Below, piece by piece: positions 36,891 through 48,500 of a DNA stretch of 64,000 bases. The notes under the pieces were generated by a model. That model saw nothing but the letters and a program-made list of their open reading frames with translations. It had not been told where the DNA came from and did no database searches. This stretch comes from Caenorhabditis remanei. Its lineage: Eukaryota; Nematoda; Chromadorea; Rhabditida; Rhabditidae. The stretch lies in the NCBI RefSeq assembly GCF_010183535.1, contig NC_071328.1, positions 10,602,001-10,666,000 of the forward strand. Reading direction: 5' to 3'. A program made the translations under genes and the position numbers. Numbering within the stretch: position 1 is the stretch's first letter; the number at the start of each line of letters is the position of its first letter.

Positions 36891-37075
36891 CGGATCCTAG
36901 TTAATCCAAAAACGAAGGACACATTTAGAATCCTCTACTTTTTCTGAATCTGATGATATCAAAAAATCTTCCACGTATCCATTTTGCAGAAAACCGACCG
37001 TATCTTTTTATGGTGCGGATCAATCCGGAAGTGAACGAGACGTTTTTAATTCTCTACTATTTCTGTATGATATAA
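36891..37075. repeat. Diverged direct repeat
   Basis: Two stretches of about 60 bp (36891-36950 and 37014-37075) share the framework GCGGATC ... AATCCTCTAC or AATTCTCTACT ... TTTCTG. They adjoin tRNA-like copy B and may belong to the same composite insertion. Confidence 0.4.
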
Positions 37076-37078
37076 AAA

Positions 37079-37310
37079 AACCAGCCTGGCTGCCGCGCCT
37101 TCGGCGCTTCATCCGGCTGGCCTCTTCTTATTTACGTGTTCATCTTCTCAGAAATGTGTCCGCGTGGCCGAGTGGTCCAAGGCGGCGGTCTCTGCGAAAA
37201 GAGCGCAAGTTCGATTTTGGGCCCGGCTGTCTTTCTTTCTCATTTCTCAAAATTTGCGGACATTGGGACAGATGGACAAACCCCACATGCGTTTTATATA
37301 TAAGAATGAT
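37079..37310 (+). repeat. tRNA-like dispersed element, copy B
   Basis: A near-perfect reverse complement of copy A (36072-36303), 232 bp. In order: a GC hairpin with a cTTCGg tetraloop (GCGCCTTCGGCGC, 37096-37108), then TGTCCGCGTGGCCGAGTGG from 37155 with an A-box, a short anticodon-arm-like segment, AGTTCGATTTTGG (B-box-like), and GCGGACA about 100 bases after the matching TGTCCGC. The T-arm and 3' acceptor part are not those of a normal tRNA, so it is called a tRNA-derived repeat. Confidence 0.75.
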
Positions 37311-37541
37311 CTTTAACATAGGTTCGAACCAACTAACTACAGTCAACGTTAGACGACAACTGGCAGCCGACGTTTCACGGGTTTTGCCACCTTTCCATTT
37401 TCTCTTATCGAATTTGGCTTGAAGTTCAGTTTTTTTTTTCCAGAAGACGTAATTTTGAAAATGTTTGAAAAAACGTATTTCCCTGTTTTTTTTTTCGATC
37501 AACGGAAGCAGAAATTATTGTATTTTATGGGCCTAATATTC

Positions 37542-37745
37542 TTGGCAAGCAAAAAACGATTTTCGCTGCTTTTTTTCGATTCACGGAACCAGAAAATCAG
37601 CGAAAAACTCTTAGTTTTTCGCTGGTGTTTTTATCGTTCGCTTCGAGACCTGCAGTGTCGAAAAAGTCATATGCGAGTGAAAAATAGTTGTTCGGTGATT
37701 TCCTTTTTTCGTGAATTGGCGAAAAACTTTTTTGCTTCCCGAGAA
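37542..37745. repeat. Imperfect palindromic element
   Basis: The outer arms (TTGGCAAGCAAAAAACGATT at the left, and its approximate reverse complement at about 37715-37742 on the right) enclose a perfect hairpin, CAGCGAAAAACT / AGTTTTTCGCTG, at 37597-37623. A 109-residue open frame across it is an accident of the low-complexity sequence. Confidence 0.5.
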
Positions 37746-37755
37746 TAAACCGACG

Positions 37756-38017
37756 ACACGGTGATTTTTTCGGATCCACCTCCTTTCATTCTAACGAGTT
37801 TTTCTCGAAAATGACTACAAATTTTCAGAAAATTCTTTTTAACTGCTATAGATCCCACAGTTATCTCGGATAACTACAATTAGTTTTCCGAAAATTTCAT
37901 TTTCGAGAAAAACTCATTTTCGAAGTTCATTTTCGAGAAAAACTCATTTTCGAAGTTCATTTTCGAGAAAAACTCGTTAAAATGAAAGGATGAGGTACCG
38001 AAAAAAAATCACCGTGT
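37756..38017. mobile_element. 262-bp foldback (MITE-like) element
   Basis: Terminal inverted repeats of about 55 bp begin ACACGGTGATTTTTTCGG (37756) and end with its near reverse complement CCGAAAAAAAATCACCGTGT (37998-38017). They share the inner block AACGAGTTTTTCTCGAAAAT. Next to the right arm is a 30-bp tandem repeat (ATTTTCGAGAAAAACTC plus ATTTTCGAAGTTC), about 2.6 copies over 37900-37975. No transposase is present, so it is a non-autonomous element. Confidence 0.7.
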
Positions 38018-38252
38018 TTCTATTTTAAAACCGTGCGTTTTCGCGTGGTGGTGGGCGTTCGAAATTTGGAATTCCGCCAAATTGTTTGTAAATTTCAAAT
38101 TGACCTTGACGTCAAAAGCTTTTGCAAAAGTGTTCCTTTCATATGTTTTTATTTGAAAAAGAAGAGCTTTTTTATTTAGCAGTTTCGTTCCGTTAGATTA
38201 TTTCACACCCTGCTCAGTTTCTTCTCTATTTTTCTGTTATTGATGCCGGGAG

Positions 38253-39170
38253 CTCAGGCAACTCGATATTAATCTAATTAGACGCGGCGTCAGTTAGATT
38301 AGATGCAATGTTGGCATAATAAGATTAGCGCCGCAGCTAGTTAGATTAGCGTACTGTCTAGTTAGATTGGCGCGCGGTCTCATTAGATTGACGTGGAATC
38401 TTGTGTGATTATTAGTAACATTTGAAAATTCTTTAGGTAAAATAAGAAGTAGTAAATTTATTCGAATTAAAACAAGAGTTCTGACAATCAAAATGTACAA
38501 AAAATATAACAGAAAAAAATTTAGAAATTAGTCGCATATCCATTGCAAGTGGAAAAAATCCAAGTTGTCCTCTGTCCGGTTGCTTCCCGTTGTCGCCCAC
38601 TCAGCGAATTTTACTGTAAAATGAACGAAATTAATACCAAAAAACTGTTTGATGTCTGAACTCACAAAAGAATCTTCTTTCGAAGCTATGTAGAGAGCGC
38701 TGATGTTGAAGAAGTAGACGATTATACCTGAGCAATGAACTATTATTCACGGTTAATTGTAAAAGAAACAATTTGCTTACCTAAGAATTTATTCATGATT
38801 TCATCGCAATGTTGACTTTTCTTCCAAACCAAATTGAAGTTGTTGAAGAGTGAAGACTGCAGTTGAAGACTTGAAGAGCCATAGAAACCGAAAAATACAC
38901 TTTTTAATAATGGAAAATCGTGAAAAAGTCGATAAAACCGCAAACGAAATTAGTTCGCAACGATTTCAGGCTTTCGAGGCATAAATAGAGAATTAAAACT
39001 TAGAAAAAAAAACATTAAAATAAAATTGAAAGAAATTTTGCGCGTTTTGTACTGACTTATTCTTGGATCCATGGCGCGAACGAAGTTTGCGCAAGCAAAA
39101 TCCGCTAATCTAATGAGATTGTGATTAGATTAGTGTGGCGTCTCATTAGATTAATATCGAGTTGCCTGAG
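38253..39170. mobile_element. 918-bp element with 33-bp terminal inverted repeats
   Basis: The left end CTCAGGCAACTCGATATTAA (38253 on) is the exact reverse complement of the right end finishing GTTGCCTGAG at 39170. Identity covers 26 bp, then one mismatch, then AGACGC. Sub-terminal TTAGATTAG/TTAGATTGG motifs recur on the left (38296-38394) and right (39105-39141). No transposase is seen. The interior holds a small possible two-exon ORF on minus (38796-38528). Confidence 0.75.
38528..38796 (-). CDS. Candidate small secreted/membrane protein inside the TIR element
   Basis: Two exons, 38796-38781 and 38727-38528, joined across a 53-bp intron (GTAAGC...TTGCTCAG), would encode 71 residues. The protein would start MNKFLGIIVYFFNISALYIA, a plausible signal or anchor peptide, then about 50 polar residues with one possible N-glycosylation site (NRT), ending HLQWICD. 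The frame runs through without a stop. I recognise no family. It may be a captured gene or a chance ORF; the short first exon is a reason for caution. Confidence 0.3.
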
Positions 39171-39532
39171 AGAATTGTTGTTCTTTAATTTTTCGCGGCT
39201 GCGGGCTTTTTATCATAAGCGGTTCTTTTGCGGTGACCTATTGTGCTGCGTTTATTTACAATAATCGGACGTTCAAACTTACTGCGTTTCATATCTCTCG
39301 TCCCTCTCTCCGATGACTCGTTTCATATCCTAACGTTGTTTCTCTTTCGCAATAGTTCTCCTTTTGTGCACTCTCTTTTCTGTTTCTATTCTTGTTCTCG
39401 TTCTCGTGGCTTCCATCAAAACGATTCACGTATAAGAAAATGCAAAGCAATGCAATGATTTTACAGTTTCTTCTCTTGTTAACTCGTACTAATTCGTAAT
39501 AATAACTGTTAAATCGGATCAATTTTCAGGTA
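39171..39532 (+). promoter_or_regulatory. Upstream region of dhc-1
   Basis: This 362-bp pyrimidine-rich stretch lies between the TIR element and dhc-1 and probably holds the promoter. The acceptor AATTTTCAG ends at 39529, three bases before the dhc-1 ATG, as expected for trans-splicing. No gene is seen. Confidence 0.5.
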
Positions 39533-42500
39533 ATGGACAGTGGTAATGAAAGTACCCTGGCAATACAACAAAATTTGAAAACCGCAGCCGAAGGAGATGT
39601 AAAAGAATACATCGTTCAAGTTATTACGTCTTTATTTGGATTGAGTCCACGCGATCAAACAACGCTTGATGTGGAACTCTCATCTACCGTCTCCTACTTG
39701 ACCGATTTTATCAACGAAGCTGACAAGAATGTTCTTGTGGTTGATCGTGTCGTTGCTCGAGAGCAAGGTGATCAAACAGCTGCAGCTGAAAGTGGAGGAG
39801 AAGAATCGGTTCCGGCTACATTTCAAGTACATGACGGACTTTTTGTGGCGGATCGTGGTCAGGCAATGGTTTTTGTGAAGCAAAGCAATGTTATTGAAGC
39901 CGACAAAAAAATCGCTTCTCAAGTTTCTGCTTTTCCTTTGAATGGTGGAAGTGCTTGGGAACAGCTTCATTTCGTTATGAGCCGTATTCTGAATCCGTAC
40001 TGCAAATCATTCATTAGTCAAAGCGGACGAGGAGAACGAGATGGTGACAAACTGGCACCAACTGTACAGAAATGTTTCACTGAAGCTGAAGCCGCGTTGC
40101 TACATCTCCAACAGAACATCGATATTCCGGAAATCAACCTGGTCATCAACCAAAGTATTTTGGATGCCATCGAGAAGGCTGGAAAAGAAAATCGACGTGC
40201 GAAGGTAAGTGATGATTTTGACCCAAACTTCAGTTCTCTCAGTTAGTTAAATTTTTCAGATTGAAGACCTCGGGGACATTGTTGAAGATACTAATTTTCT
40301 GAATGCTCTGCAAGCTGGATGCAATCGTTGGGTTAAAGAGATTCGCAAAGTTACTCAGCTTGAACGTGATCCAAGCAGCGGAACTTCTCTTCAAGAAATG
40401 ACTTTCTGGCTCAACCTTGAACGAGCTCTGCTCAAAATTGCTCAGAAGCGAGACGGTGAGGAAGTCACTCTCACACTTGAAGCATTGAAATGTGGAAAGC
40501 GGTTTCATGCGACTGTTGGATTTGACAGTGATACTGGTTTGAAACAAAAACTAGCCGTTGTTCAAGACTACAACACACTTATGAAGGATTTCCCTTTGAG
40601 TGACTTGGTATCTGCAACTGATGTACCAAAACTGATGCACGCCGTCACTGGAATCTTTCTCCACCTCCGAAAATTGCGTTCTACGAAATATCCTCTTCAA
40701 CGTGCTCTCCGCCTTGTCGAAGCCATTTCTCGTGACCTCAATTCTCAACTACTCAAAGTTCTATCTTCGTATAGTTTGATGCATGCGCCGATTGCCGAAT
40801 TCAATGATATCTTGTCTCAATGTCAATCATTGTTCAGTAAATGGGACGACGAGTATGATAAGTTTATTGCTCTACTTCGGGACATCAACAAGAAAAAACG
40901 GGATGATCCATCAAAGCTTTCATGGAAGGTGACAGCAGTTCACAAAAGGCTAGAACAACGTCTTGGGCAGATTCTGCAGTTCAGAAAGTGAGTCTAAGAC
41001 CCCTTTACCTCCCCTCTGAATATAAACATGTTTTCAGACAACATGAACAATTTCGTACTGTTATTGAGCGCGTTCTCCGTCCAGTTGGCAATGCATCCTC
41101 ACGCACAAAAGAAGAATTCATGGTTGATTCTACTGAAGGAGAGAAGTCACCAGACGAGCAAGTAGACATTGCATACGAGTTCTTGAAAAATGTCGATTTC
41201 CTCGATGTTGACAGTCCTGCATGGGAGAATGCTTACAAGCGCTACGAAGACCAGATCGGAGTTGTTGAAACTGCAATCACAACAAGACTTAAGGGACAGC
41301 TCGAATCATCGAGAAATTCTAATGAAATGTTCTCAATCTTCAGTCGTTACAACGCTCTCTTCATTCGCCCTCGTATTCGTGGAGCCATCTACGAGTATCA
41401 AACACGTCTTATCAATCGTGTTAAAGATGATATCAATAAGCTCCAGGAGCGATTCACCAAAGCACGTGGAGAGCAAGGAGTGAAAATCATGCAAACTGCT
41501 GGTCTCCCGCCCTTCTCTGCAAAGATCATGTGGATTCGTAACTTTGAAAGACAGCTTCAGCGATATATGAAACGTGTAGAGGATGTTCTTGGAAAACAGT
41601 GGGAGAATCATGTGGATGGACGTCAACTCAAGGCAGATGGTGATAATTTCAAAGTGAAGCTTAACACTCAACCGATGTTTGAAGAATGGGTGGAGACTGT
41701 ACAGTCGCAAAACTGGATTCTTCCAACTAATATTCTGACTGTCGATCGCGCACAAATAGATGGAAAAATGCAGCTTCAACTGAAAGTCAACTACAATCTT
41801 GACAGCTTAGTACTGTACAAGGAAGTTTCCCATTTGAAGACCATGGGATTCCGTGTTCCCCTGAAAATAGTTAACTGGGCTCATCAAGCCAATCAAATGC
41901 ATCCGTCCGCAACATCTCTGATTGAGGCAACTCGTACTTTTGCTTCTGTGAATGCTGCTTTGGCATCAGTTCAAGGAGTAGATTCATTGCTTGCCAGTTA
42001 CAAACGAGACATTCAAGTTCAACTATTAGAAGGTTTGTTCAAATCCATGACAAGTTTTCAATGTCAATTTCGTAATTCCAGGAGCTACTCTTGGGTGGGA
42101 CTCGTACAAAGTGGATCAATATCAGTTGAGACTTGCCGAAACTGTAAACACTTATCAAGAGAGATGCGAGGAGCTTCTGAATGTCGTTCGTATCGTGAAT
42201 GCCGATTTGAATGTGCTCAAATCCTGCCGTTACGACAAGGAAACAATCGAAAATCTTTTGTCATCAATTCAAAAAGGAGTCGATCAACTCTCACTCGGAA
42301 ACTATTCAAATTTGGCTCAGTGGGTCAACACTCTTGATCAACAAATCGAAACGATTCTTGCTCGACGCGTTGAAGATGCTATTCGTGTATGGACACTGGT
42401 TTTCTCTCAATCAGAAGAAGTTGAAGAACTTCGTGAGCGACAAATTGTACTTCCACATGTTAAAAATGTGATTGTCGAATTGTTTATGACTGCTCAGACT

Positions 42501-45500
42501 CTTTACATCAGTCCAAGCATCCGGGAAACACGTGAAAAGATTCTGGAACAACTATATGAGTGGCACAGTATCTGCACTGCTCAAACAAGAATCAGTGGAA
42601 AGAGATTCCAGGTAAAACATTTGCAACTCTGTTTTCAAAATAGCAATACTAATAAACTATCTTTCAGATGGTGATGAATGAGGAGATTGAGCCAGAAACT
42701 TACCACAACATTTTGAATGTGATGCCAGAAGGACAAGCGTGTCTCGAAAAGGCATACGATTGTGTCAATGGAATCATGTCCGATTTGGAAGAATATCTCA
42801 GTGAATGGCTCAGCTATCAATCTCTTTGGGTTCTACAAGCTGATCAACTTTTCGAAATGCTCGGAACATCGCTCTCAAAATGGATGAAAACGTTAATGGA
42901 AATTCGCAAAGGCCGTCTTGTCTTTGATACTCAAGACACTCGTCGAGCCATCTTCCCAGTTTCAGTAGAGTACGGCAAAGCGCAACAGAAAATTCTTTTC
43001 AAATACGATTACTGGCACAAAGAAATGCTTGTGAAATTCGGAGCTGTGGTTGGGGATGAAATGCAAAAGTTCTACAACTCTGTATCCAAATGGCGAAACG
43101 TACTCGAAACACAATCTGTGGATGGCGGGTCAACTTCCGACACTATTGGTCTCATCTCATTTGTTCAATCTCTCAAAAAACAGACGAAAGCAGGACAAGA
43201 TGCCGTCGACTTGTATCGATCCTCCCAGAGGCTTCTCAATCAACAACGTTATCAGTTCCCAGCTCAATGGCTCTACTCTGAAAATGTGGAAGGAGAATGG
43301 TCGGCATTCGCTGAAATTCTCAGCCTCAGAGATGCCTCAATTCAAACACAGATGATGAACTTGCAAACGAAATTCGCCCAAGAAGATGAGATTGTGGAGA
43401 AACGAACCGGAGAAACACTTGCTGAGTGGAACAAAAATAAGCCTGTTGAAGGTTCTCAACGACCACAAGATGCTCTCAATGTCATTACTGCATACGAAGC
43501 TAAATTGAACAAGCTGACTGAGGAGAGGAACAGGATGCGTAAAGCACGCGTAGCTTTGGATCTCTCGGATAGTGCCCATGCTCCATCTGAGAGAGATAAA
43601 CTGTCAGTTGCAACAGAAGAGTTGTCAGCAATGAAAGATGTGTGGAAAGCACTGCAACCGGTGTACACTGGAATCGACGAATCTAAAGAGAAGACATGGC
43701 TTTCTGTGCAACCACGCAAAATCCGTCAATCGCTCGATGAATTGATGAATCAATTGAAGCAACTACCGGTGAAGTGCAGAACATACCAAAGTTATGAGCA
43801 TGTAAAAACGATGCTTCATACTTACGGAAAAATGAATCAGTTGGTAGCCGAATTGAAATCGGAAGCATTGAAAGAAAGACATTGGCATCAGATGATGAAG
43901 GAAATCCGTGTAAACTGGAACCTGACGGATTTAACTCTTGGACAAGGTGACATTGTTATTGTTTAAAGATCATGCCTAAAATGAATATTTTCAGTTTGGG
44001 ATGCTGATATTCTTCGTCATGAGCACACCATCAGAAAAATCCTTACTGTTGCACAAGGAGAAATGGCTTTGGAAGAATTCTTGCGAGAGATGCGCGAATA
44101 CTGGCAAAACTACGAGGTTGAGCTGGTTAATTACCAGAATAAGACTAGGTTGATCAAAGGATGGGATGATCTGTTCAATAAGCTCAAGGAACACCAGAAC
44201 TCTCTGTCTGCTATGAAGCTTTCCCCATATTACAAACAGTTCGAAGAGAGCGCACAGTCTTGGGATGAAAAGCTGAATAAAATCAACGCCATGTTTGATG
44301 TGTGGATTGATGTTCAACGAAGATGGGTTTATTTGGAAGGGTTGTTCTCCGGATCTGCTGAAATCGCTACCTTGTTACCATTTGAAAGTTCTCGATTCGC
44401 CACAATTACTACAGACGTTTTGGCTTTGATGAAGAAAGTTGCTGCATCTCCTCGCATTCTTGATGTTGTGAATATGCAAGGTGCTCAAAGACTTCTCGAG
44501 AGACTTGCTGACATGCTTGCCAAGATTCAAAAAGCATTGGGAGAGTATTTGGAAAGGGAACGTTCTTCATTCCCACGATTCTACTTCGTTGGAGATGAAG
44601 ATTTATTGGAAATCATGGGTAACAGCAAAGATATCACGAGAATTCAGAAACACTTGAAGAAAATGTTTGCTGGAATCACTGCGATCGACATTAATGAAGA
44701 AGACCGATCGGTGGGTTTTGGTTTTTTCAGGCATGCCTTAATGCTATTTAGGACTACAACTAAATATTCGTGTTTTCAGATTACTGCTTTCCATTCGAGA
44801 GAAGGTGAAAATGTCAATCTGGTCAAAAAAGTGACTACGAAGGATGTCAGGATCAATGATTGGCTTCAAGCTCTTGAGAGTGAGATGAAGCATACACTTG
44901 CTCGACAGCTCGCTTCCTCTCTTGCTCACTTTTCAAAGATGAACATCCAAACTATGACGACTGAAGACTATGTGCAATGGCTTGATAACTATCCCACCCA
45001 AGTAATCACGCTGACTGCGGAAATCTGGTGGTGTGATGAGATGGAGAAGACGCTGGCTGATGGAAAAGGATCTGAAGTAGTTGAACAGTTAGTAGTTAAA
45101 ACTCTCGAATTGCTGGCAGACAGTGTCCTTAAGGAGCAACCACCGATTCGCAGGAAGAAAATGGAAGCACTGGTAAGATTCATCAACGAATATTTAACGA
45201 AAACAAATATTTTACATTCAATTCTTTCAGATTACGGAACTTGTACATAAACGTGATACTTGCCGACAATTGAGCTCTATGAAGATTCGTGCAGCCAATG
45301 ATTTTGGATGGCTTCAATGCATGAGATTCTATTTCGATCCAAAGGAAGTCGATCCGATCCGTTGCTGTGTTGTCAAGATGGCCAATGCACAGTTCTACTA
45401 TGGTTTCGAGTACCTTGGAATTCAAGAGCGTCTCGTTCGAACTCCACTCACGGATCGTTGTTATCTTACAATGACTCAAGCCCTTCATTCTCGTCTTGGA

Positions 45501-48500
45501 GGATCTCCATTCGGACCAGCCGGAACCGGAAAGACTGAATCTGTGAAAGCTCTCGGACACCAACTTGGTCGCTTTGTTCTTGTGTTCAATTGTGATGAAA
45601 CATTCGATTTCCAAGCAATGGGACGTATTTTAGTAGGATTGTGTCAAGTTGGAGCTTGGGGATGTTTCGATGAGTTCAATCGTTTAGAGGAACGAATGCT
45701 CTCTGCCGTATCTCAGCAAATTCAAACTATTCAAGAAGCAGTTCGGGCTGGTGGAGATATGAGTGTTGACTTGGTTGGAAAGCGTCTCAATGTTAATTCA
45801 AACATTGGAATCTTCATCACAATGAATCCCGGTTATTCCGGACGTTCCAATCTTCCGGATAATTTGAAACAACTGTTCCGAAGCTTAGCAATGACTCAAC
45901 CCGATCGCCAACTTATTGCTCAAGTTATGCTCTTCTCACAAGGATTCCGTACTGCAGAAACTCTCGCCAACAAGATTGTTCCATTGTTCATACTTTGCAA
46001 AGAACAACTTTCTGCTCAATGTCACTACGATTTTGGACTTCGTGCCCTCAAATATGTACTGGTATCCGCTGGTAACATCAAGCGTGATAAGTTGGATAAA
46101 ATAGGATCAGCAGCGCTGGAAGATATTGCTGAACAGCAGATGCTCATTCAATCTGTTTGTGAAACACTAGTTCCAAAACTCGTGAACGAAGATATTGCAT
46201 TGCTTTTCTCGCTTCTTTCGGACGTGTTCCCAGGAATTCATTATACCGCCAATCAAATGACCGAGTTCGTTTGCAATTGTAATTCTCAAATTAATGAAAT
46301 TCTTCCAGACTTCGTCAACAACTTTCAACTGTATGCCAGGAGCATCTTCTTGTGTATTCCGATATTCAAGGAGAGATGGGATCAATGTGGCTTGACAAAG
46401 TACTTCAGTTGTACCAAATCACTAATCTCAATCACGGACTTATGTTGGTCGGATCAAGTGGATCAGGAAAAACAATGGCATGGAAAGTTTTGCTCAAAGC
46501 TTTGGAACGATGGGAAAATGTGGAAGGTGTTTCTCACGTCATCGATGCGAAAGCCATGAGCAAAGATTCTTTGTACGGAGTTATGGATCAAAATACTCGT
46601 GAATGGACCGATGGATTGTTTACATCTATTGTACGTAAGATTATTGATAATGTGAGAGGAGAAGCAGATCGTCGCCAGTGGATTATCTTCGATGGAGATG
46701 TTGATCCGGAATGGGTCGAAAATTTGAACTCGGTATTGGATGACAACAAGTTGCTGACACTTCCAAACGGAGAACGTCTTTCGATTCCACCAAACGTGAG
46801 AATTATCTTTGAAGTTGCTGATTTGAAATACGCAACATTAGCAACTGTATCTCGTTGTGGAATGGTTTGGTTCAGTGAAGAAGTAGTCACTTCTGAGATG
46901 CTTTTTGCGAGATATCTCTCAATGCTCCGTGGTGTACCACTAGATTCTGACTCTGCAGTCAGTTTCTCTTCATCGAATGCTCCAGTCAATTTGGTGAAAG
47001 ATAATGAAGCGAAGCCAACACGCGCTATCGAAATCCAACGAACAGCTGCTCTTGCCATTCAAGCTCACTTCTCCCAGGAAGGAATTGTTCCAGGTGCATT
47101 GAAATATGCCGTCTCGGAACTTGAGCACATCATGCCGCCGACACCCCAACGGCTTCTTTCGTCGTTCTTCTCTATGATGTCGTATTCGGTTCGAAAAATG
47201 GTTTCCCATGACGAAGGTCTTATTGATGATTCTATGGAACTTGATCAAATCCAGAACTTTGTGCTCCGATCTATGCTTACTAATCTAGTTTGGGCATTCA
47301 GTGGAGATGGAAAGTGGAAATCGAGAGAAATGATGAGTGACTTCATTCGACAAGCCACGACGATATCCCTACCACCAAATCAACAGGTACTAAAATGAGT
47401 CACACTATTCAATAACAAGATTTTTTCAGGCTTGTCTCATTGATTATGAAGTCCAGCTTAATGGAGATTGGCAGCCATGGCTCGCTAAAGTCCCTACAAT
47501 GGAAATTGAGTCCCATCGTGTAGCTGCAGCTGATCTGGTCGTTCCAACAATTGATACAGTTCGACATGAAATGCTTCTTGCTGCTTGGCTCGCAGAACAC
47601 AAGCCACTTGTACTCTGTGGTCCCCCAGGATCTGGAAAAACTATGACACTTCTAGCTGCTCTACGTTCTCAACAGGAGATGGACGTTGTTAATGTAAACT
47701 TCTCATCGTCTACAACGCCAGAGTTGCTTCTCCGAACATTCGATCACTATTGCGAGTACAGGTTAGTTAAGATAATGTTTTCCTAGATAAAATGGACATC
47801 ACGAATGTTTTCTCTTTTTTATGACAAGTTTTATTTCAGACGCACACCGAACGGCGTTGTTCTTGCTCCAGTTCAACTTTCACAGTGGCTTGTAATCTTC
47901 TGTGATGAGATCAACTTGCCCTCACCTGATCAGTATGGAACTCAACGAGTTATCAGTTTCTTGCGCCAGCTTGTTGAATTGAATGGATTCTACCGAACTT
48001 CCGACCACAGCTGGGTCTCACTCGAACGCATTCAATTCGTTGGAGCATGTAATCCACCGACTGACCCCGGTCGTCATCCAATGACTTCGCGTTTCCTCCG
48101 ACACGTTCCTATCGTTTATGTCGATTATCCAGGACAGACATCTTTGCAACAAATTTACGGAACATTCAATCGTGCTATGTTGAAAATGACACCAGCAGTT
48201 CGGGGATTAGCCGATCAGCTCACCAACGCAATGGTCGATGTTTATTTGGCAAGTCAAGAACACTTCACTCAAGACGATCAACCACATTATGTGTATTCTC
48301 CAAGAGAACTGACCAGATGGGTGCGAGGAATTTCGGAAGCTATAACACCGTTGGAATCACTTTCTGCTGATCAGTTGGTTCGATTGTGGGCTCACGAAGC
48401 GATTCGCTTGTTCCAGGACAGATTAGTAACAGAAGAAGAAAGAGAATGGACCGACAAACTTGTTGACACAACTGCTGAAAGATACTTCGGAAACTCATGT

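Noticed and set aside
37419..37748. 109-codon plus-strand frame
   Set aside because: It lies across palindromic low-complexity sequence with Phe/Lys runs and no splice context or homology.
46265..46308. Frameshift in dhc-1 between AAA1 and AAA2
   Set aside because: The apparent frame change is resolved by a 44-bp intron; the joined reading [15 protein letters not shown] matches the expected dynein sequence.
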